Shown here: piece after piece, positions 58,852 through 64,000 of the stretch
Position numbering within the stretch: position 1 is the stretch's first letter
Layout of the letters: each line of letters starts with the position of its first letter
Assembly: GCA_009823505.1 (NCBI GenBank)
Contig: VZQC01000258.1
Location: 1,255,675 to 1,319,674, forward strand
Direction: 5' to 3'
From: Rhizomys pruinosus
Taxonomy: Eukaryota; Chordata; Mammalia; Rodentia; Spalacidae
DNA length: 64,000 nucleotides
Position numbers and translations under genes: made by a program
The notes under the pieces: model-generated
Databases searched by the model: none
Told to the model about the DNA's origin: nothing
Seen by the model: the letters and a program-made list of their open reading frames with translations, nothing else

Positions 58852-59605
58852 TAAGTATTTTATCATAGTATTACCAAAACACGATGTTACATTAAGTCTT
58901 TGCATTATTTGTGAATGACAAGAACCTAACCAATCGCCCTCAGGGCCCAGGTTGAAACATTAAGGTCTATGGTGGCCTCTTTCAATTTTATGGTGACACA
59001 CTAATTTTACATGTGGCAACCCTAGAACTCAGGGACTTTTACCACAAAACTAATCCACAAGAACACAGTGCTATTCTCTACCAGTACTTATTTTCTTTAG
59101 TGTTTATTATTCTGATGAATCAAAGACATACCTCAAGGACACACATAAGCTTGAAAAGAGACAGAACAATGGTGAATGAAGAGTGCAGACAAATGAGATG
59201 GCACATGTAGATGAAAGACCCAGTCTAGACCATCATAAAGAAAATGGGTAAAGAGGTCTTCTGAATAATCTCAATATTAATGGAGGCAGACAGTTCAGTG
59301 ATTGTTGATAAGGCAGCCTCACTTGGACCTGGTGCTCCTGTGGTAGGAAGTGCAGTACTTTGGGAAGTCACATTTAAATAATGGCTTACTGTTCACAATG
59401 TACTTTAGGAAATTATCTTATTTCTTGTGTTTTCAAATAAATTGCAGACAGATCAAGTCAAAAGGAATTGGCAGACTACAAAAGACTACAAAATTAGTCA
59501 TGCTTACTGCACACAATGTAAAGTAGCACACAATGGAAAAACGTCATGTTCTCAAAGAGGTCTTTTCATAAAATAATTCTACTAACTATTGACATAAATC
59601 AATTT
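58852..59605. other. AT-rich unassigned DNA
   Basis: No recognisable repeat or gene. Confidence 0.4.
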
Positions 59606-59861
59606 AAAGATACAATCTGGGGCTGGAGAGATGGCCTAGTGGTTAAGAGCACCGACTGCTCTTTCAGAGGACCTGGGTTCGATCCCCAGCACCCACATGG
59701 CAGCTGAGAGCCATCTTTAACTCCTGTTCCAGGGGAATCTGACACCCTCTTCTGACTTCCACGGCATTGCATGACACAGGTGCACAAACCTACATGCAGA
59801 CAGTATACTCATACACGTAAAAAAATAAATAAATAAATAAAAATTTAAAAAGATACAATCT
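59606..59861 (+). mobile_element. B2/B3-type SINE, single-core subfamily
   Basis: Body 59619-59848 with boxes A (TGGCCTAGTGG) and B (GGTTCGATCC) and an AAATAAAT tail. AAAGATACAATCT target duplication at 59606-59618 and 59849-59861. The head matches the duplicated-core group while the core is single. Confidence 0.95.
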
Positions 59862-60434
59862 ATATGATTCACAAACCATATTTACCACCTAAAAGAAACG
59901 AGCTTGTGGTGAAAGGAAGGAATCAGGGAGCAGATGAATACACATCTCAGTTTTCCTTTCTCTATAGGCTCTCCCTGTTAGACACATGTCAAAATAGATT
60001 AGCAGCCCATTTATCCACCTTTACGCTATGAGATGAAAACACTTAACTAAAGATGACAAGAGACCTGTGAAGCAACAGGATCTAAGATAAGGACTCTTAC
60101 ACCACACCTCAGGGCCAGCCACAGAAAGCTCTACAGAGAACCCAATTATTCTCACCTTTGGGATATGCAGATGTAGGGCCAGATGGAATTGTATGAATCT
60201 GTCTTCTCCACAAAAATCAAGAAAATGGTAGGTTTAGTTTTACTGGTAGAAATAAAACTGTTTGCTCTGGAAGGAATATGAGGAAGAATGTAATGAAAAG
60301 TTTTCGTTAACTCCTGTGTCTTGAGTGATAATCAAAGTCATTGTGCCACTAACAACAGAGAGCTTTTCCTCCCAGTTAAGTTCTAGATTCTGTTTTGCTT
60401 TTGTGTTTGTTTGTTTTTTTGGGGGGGTGCTGAA
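59862..60434. other. Unassigned DNA
   Basis: Nothing recognisable except a T/G-run at about 60413-60427. Confidence 0.4.
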
Positions 60435-60870
60435 AGTTGTCGTGTCATGGTCCATTCCCATTGCTGCAGTAAAATATCAGAGACTGGGGCATTTCTAAAG
60501 AACAGAATTTCATTTCCCACAGCTGTGGAGACTCAAAGTCAAAGTACCAGTGGGCTCTACTGTCTGCCACACAGTGCTGTCTGCTTCCAAAATGGTCTCT
60601 TGATGTCACATCCTCCAGAGGGAAGGACTGCTGTCTTCACATGGCAGTAAAAGGAAGGGCATAAAAGGGGAGAATTCTCCCATTGAAGCCTTTTTATAAG
60701 ACAATTAGCTCATTAATGAAGGCAGAGTGAACATTCAATAACTTCCCAAAGACCACATGATTTGAAGAATAAATTGAAACAAGAGTTTTGGAGAGGACAA
60801 AATTCTCAAACCCTTAAAAGATGTTCTCAGGAGGCCAAACCCTTAGTTTCATTGCCATTCCAGACAGAAG
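60435..60870 (-). mobile_element. LTR-like old repeat
   Basis: CATTGCTGCAGTAAAATATC, GCATCCTCCAGAGGG-type and CTTTTTATAAGACAATTAGC blocks resemble antisense mammalian LTR repeats of the MaLR/ERVL group. No coding content. Family not resolved. Confidence 0.45.
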
Positions 60871-60873
60871 GGT

Positions 60874-61214
60874 TGTATTAGTTACTTTTCTGTTGCTGTG
60901 ATAAAACACCATTACCAAGGCAACTTATAGAAGGAAGTTAGTTGACTTAGGGTCCCAGAGGGTGAGTCCATCATGGTCGGGGAGCATGGCAAGAGGTACA
61001 TGGAGCAGGAAGCTGAGAGCTCACATTTTCAACCACAAACATGAGGTAGAGAAGTCAAACTGCAAGTGGGACCGGGCTATGAGCTCTCAAAGCTGCCCTG
61101 AGGGACATACTTGCTTGAGCAAGGTTCAACCTCCTGAAGATTCCATGACCTCCCCAGTCAGCACCACTCTTGAGCTGTTAGGGGACATTTCTAATGAAAA
61201 CCACCACAGGAGTC
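60874..61214 (-). mobile_element. Solo LTR-like rodent repeat
   Basis: Begins GTATTAGTTACTTTTCTGTT then GTGATAAAACACCATTACC and ends AAAACCACCACAGG, a very common rodent interspersed repeat I associate with LTR-type elements. The open frame 60962-61225 is a repeat frame, not a gene. Confidence 0.5.
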
Positions 61215-61585
61215 TAACATTTTGACATTGAAACATGATGTTACCATCTCCTGATATGTGGGGGTGAACTGCATTGGGACACACAGCCCATGGGCTAAAG
61301 ACTGAACACACCCACAAAGATATTACCCATATGCTGATACTTTCCATGGACCCCAAACTTCAACTTGACCACATTGAGTTATTTTTGTATAATTTATTAG
61401 AAGGGAAGCTCCTTCATGAAAATTTAGACTGATCTTAATAAATTCAGGGCCTACCTTTCCCAATTCTGAAAATAAAATAACCTTGTTAAATTTAGTCATG
61501 TTATTCATTCTTCTAACAAGCACTTTCTGGGCTTTTGCTAGTGTTTTAAGCAAGAAAACATATCAAATGGTTCCAGTGACAAATA
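61215..61585. other. Unassigned DNA
   Basis: Nothing recognisable. Confidence 0.4.
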
Positions 61586-61864
61586 AGAGACAGTCACGGG
61601 CTGGAGAGATGGCCTAGCGGCTAAGAGCGCCGCTCTTGCAGAGGACCCGGGTTCGATCCCCAGCATCCACATGGCGGCCGAGAACCGTCTGAAACTCCAA
61701 TTCCAGGAGAACTCCAGTTCCAGGGGAATCCGACACCCTCTTCTGACCTCCGCGGCATTGCACAACACGGGTGCACAAACTTGCATGCAGACAGTACATT
61801 CATACACATACAGAAATAAATAAAATTAATAAAAAAAAATTAAAAAAAAAAAAGAGACAGTCAC
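61586..61864 (+). mobile_element. B2/B3-type SINE, duplicated-core subfamily
   Basis: Body 61598-61852, near-identical to the copies at 2840 and 5955 but with a 4-base loss between boxes (AGCGCCGCTCTTG). AGAGACAGTCAC target duplication at 61586-61597 and 61853-61864. Confidence 0.95.
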
Positions 61865-62681
61865 TACCATCCCTCAGGGGCACATGCACTTAATTCTTAT
61901 TGCTAGCTTCAAAATGCCAATTCTAGTCCTGTGGTACTGTAGAGACCTTACGTAAAATTAGTATTTTGCACAGTATATTATCGTTGTTCTTAGTTCTTAA
62001 ACTTATCAATGAACTGCTCCTTACATTTCGATCCAACCTGACTTCAATATTTTGATCACCACTTGCACCATCAGTTCTTGGGTTTCCAAGCCCAGTTCAA
62101 ACAAGAGACTTCTTAGTTTCTCAGTGACTCTTTTTTTGGTATGCCATTGGAGTCCTGCTTATCCTTAGAACCCTTGGACACCTCACTTTGCCTCAAGACT
62201 TTGGCCCAAAAGCCAAGGAATTAGCCATTAAATTCAATGGGTATTTTTTTGTTTCATCCAGCCAGCAATACCCTGATAGTGAGTGGTATCCATTCAAATG
62301 ATTTTTATTGGGCATCCTATCTCTAGATTTAACTCAGTATGTATTATGAAATGAATAAGTCCAAGTGATACATTGTTACTTATCAATGAATATTCAGAAA
62401 TATAAGTGAAAGTGTTTCCATATTTGTTTCTTATCAAATCTATTTATGAAAAGATTGATTCCATTTTATAAGGTTCAAATGATATCATAGTCCAAGAACA
62501 TTCTTGTTCATTACACTGTTTATTGTAATGTGTGCCATTCCTGTTAAATTTCATATTTTCCATCAAGACAAAAAGGTATCAACATTGTTGTTACTCAAAT
62601 GGCATGGTTCTTTAGAACCTGATAATATTGAAACATATATCTTATTGCCTCTGCAACTACTAATCCTGATTTATTTAAAAC
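61865..62681. other. AT-rich unassigned DNA
   Basis: About 820 bases, nothing recognisable. Confidence 0.4.
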
Positions 62682-62846
62682 TGATTATTGCCGGGTGTGG
62701 TGGTGCACACCTTTAATCCTAGCACTTGGGAGGCAGAGGCAGGCAGATCTCTGTGAGTTCAAGGCCATCCTGGTCTACATAGTGAATTCCAGGACAGCCA
62801 GAGCTACAGGGAGACCTGTAATCAAAAAGGCCAAAAAAATGATTAT
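62682..62846 (+). mobile_element. B1 SINE
   Basis: Body 62690-62839, GCCGGGTGTGGTGGTGCACACC head and B1 order throughout. Short TGATTAT target duplication on both sides. Confidence 0.93.
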
Positions 62847-64000
62847 AACATTTCTTGTGTATTATCCCTTTGCACCCAATAATCATTGGCTTCCAGTTAC
62901 TCAAAAGTTTTTAGAGTACTGCTTTGATGATACTCATAAATGAAAATTCTACCAATAGTATGCAGGAAAATGTAAACATTTACTTCCTAGTGATGATTTA
63001 CTGTCCTGTACTTTATAATAATAATTCCCTAATTTCTCTTTGAATTCTTTAGATTTTAATTATGTCATCCATAAAATGAGATTCCTCCTACTGTTAATGA
63101 CACTGAATTCATGTCTTCCACACACCACCACTTGTAGGAAGAACAGGCAAGAGGCCTATGAGTAAAATTAGAAATGTTCTCTAATTCCCAAAAGAACTTC
63201 TATCTATATTCAACATGACTAGGAAGAGACCAGAAAAGTTGATGACACCACAGCCATTAGAGGCAACAGAATGGACTCAATACCTAGGTTGTGTCAATCA
63301 GAGCCAGTGTAATGTTCATACCAGGCATAGGTAAGCAGTAGCATGTAGACTCACACAAATGTTTCAAGCTAAAAGTTTAGTGTCTCCATTCGGTAGCCCA
63401 GAAGCATAAATTATTTCCTTTGACATGAGAATCATCTCAAATCAAAATGTCAATCCCATTTTGTTTGTCACGATCATACAGACTCATGAAAGAAATACCA
63501 ACTAGCAAATAAATACAATCTGCCTGCTAGGTCAAAGGACCCTGGGAGATTCCCATAGGATCAAATCCTAGAAGATTATAGATCCTAAAATGTTAATATC
63601 ATCCTTGCTTGATAGAAGATCTTCAGTGTTTCTTGAAAGGGAGACATATGAACCAGGCTGACATAAAGGCTAGGGTTGTCGTATACAGAAGGCACTGTTA
63701 TCTCTGTCCCAACCCAGGCACTGAGGACACTTGAAAAATTCTGCTAAATGCTCTCCATAGACCAGCGTTCCTGGCCTAGACCTCAGGGGCAGTGGCCATA
63801 TTTGTCTAGGTCAAAGGCAGTACTGTTTGAAGGGATCCAGTAAATATAAATTCAATTCTTTTTTGATGATGTGTGACATCATCTTAAGCTTTCTGAGGAA
63901 AATGAGACCTTCAACTCCTGTGGCCTTGCTTCACTTTCCTTCACCTGGAAAGAAAAACAGACTACGAACCTCATAAGATTAATTCTAAAAGACACCTGAA
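62847..64000. other. Unassigned DNA to window end
   Basis: No recognisable gene. 63035-63085 has weak MIR-like words (TCATCCATAAAATGAGA). No exon-like frame seen. Confidence 0.4.

Noticed and set aside
60962..61225. 87-codon frame starting MSPSWSGSMARG
   Set aside because: Lies wholly within a common rodent interspersed repeat.

Overview
The window reads as muroid-rodent chromosomal DNA, probably intergenic or deep-intronic. The main evidence is abundant B1 (7SL-derived), B2/B3-type (tRNA-derived), B4 and ID-like SINEs, L1 elements with Lx-like 3' UTRs and G-rich polypurine tails, rodent-type LTR relics, and a few older L2/MIR/PB1 remnants. The B2/B3 sequences do not look like the standard mouse or rat consensus, so a non-murine muroid is plausible, but I cannot name the species. 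I found no host protein-coding gene, tRNA, rRNA or structured ncRNA gene. Every protein-like reading frame I can recognise belongs to a broken L1. The remaining long stop-free frames are SINE, microsatellite or UTR frames.

Layout. 1-7.6 kb holds scattered SINEs, an Lx-like L1 3' UTR and AT-rich unassigned sequence. 7.6-14.6 kb is a nearly full-length decayed L1 (5' UTR, ORF1, ORF2, 3' UTR), split by a B2-type SINE and by a ~1 kb insert that carries a 66-bp inverted-repeat foldback. 14.6-27.9 kb is a second L1 split at its endonuclease region by a very large nested insertion bounded by a perfect 13-bp repeat. Inside it, about 6 kb appears twice in tandem around a single N at 20,405. 27.9-32.5 kb has a processed 3'-UTR retrocopy, a truncated L1 and a B1. 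32.5-39.4 kb is an antisense L1 tail, a B2, and a third L1 (+ strand) carrying two younger L1 tails. 39.4-45.9 kb repeats that block imperfectly after a single N at 39,402. 46-64 kb has antisense L1 3' UTR fragments, an LTR-internal-LTR relic, L2 and MIR remnants, many SINEs and unassigned AT-rich DNA.

Nothing here works as a gene system; the content is a stack of retrotransposition events. The most interesting biology is a chimeric B2-B1 SINE that moved as a unit, with the same internal junction at two loci; a B2/B3 subfamily marked by a 17-bp internal tandem duplication; and a TIR-like foldback module associated with L1 3' UTRs in both orientations. The most important caution is that both large tandem duplications look like assembly artefacts. 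Each has an N at the joint, and the downstream copy is full of single-base indels. One pair also shares a ~1.15-kb block with no visible difference, which includes a CpG-rich tract unlike everything around it.
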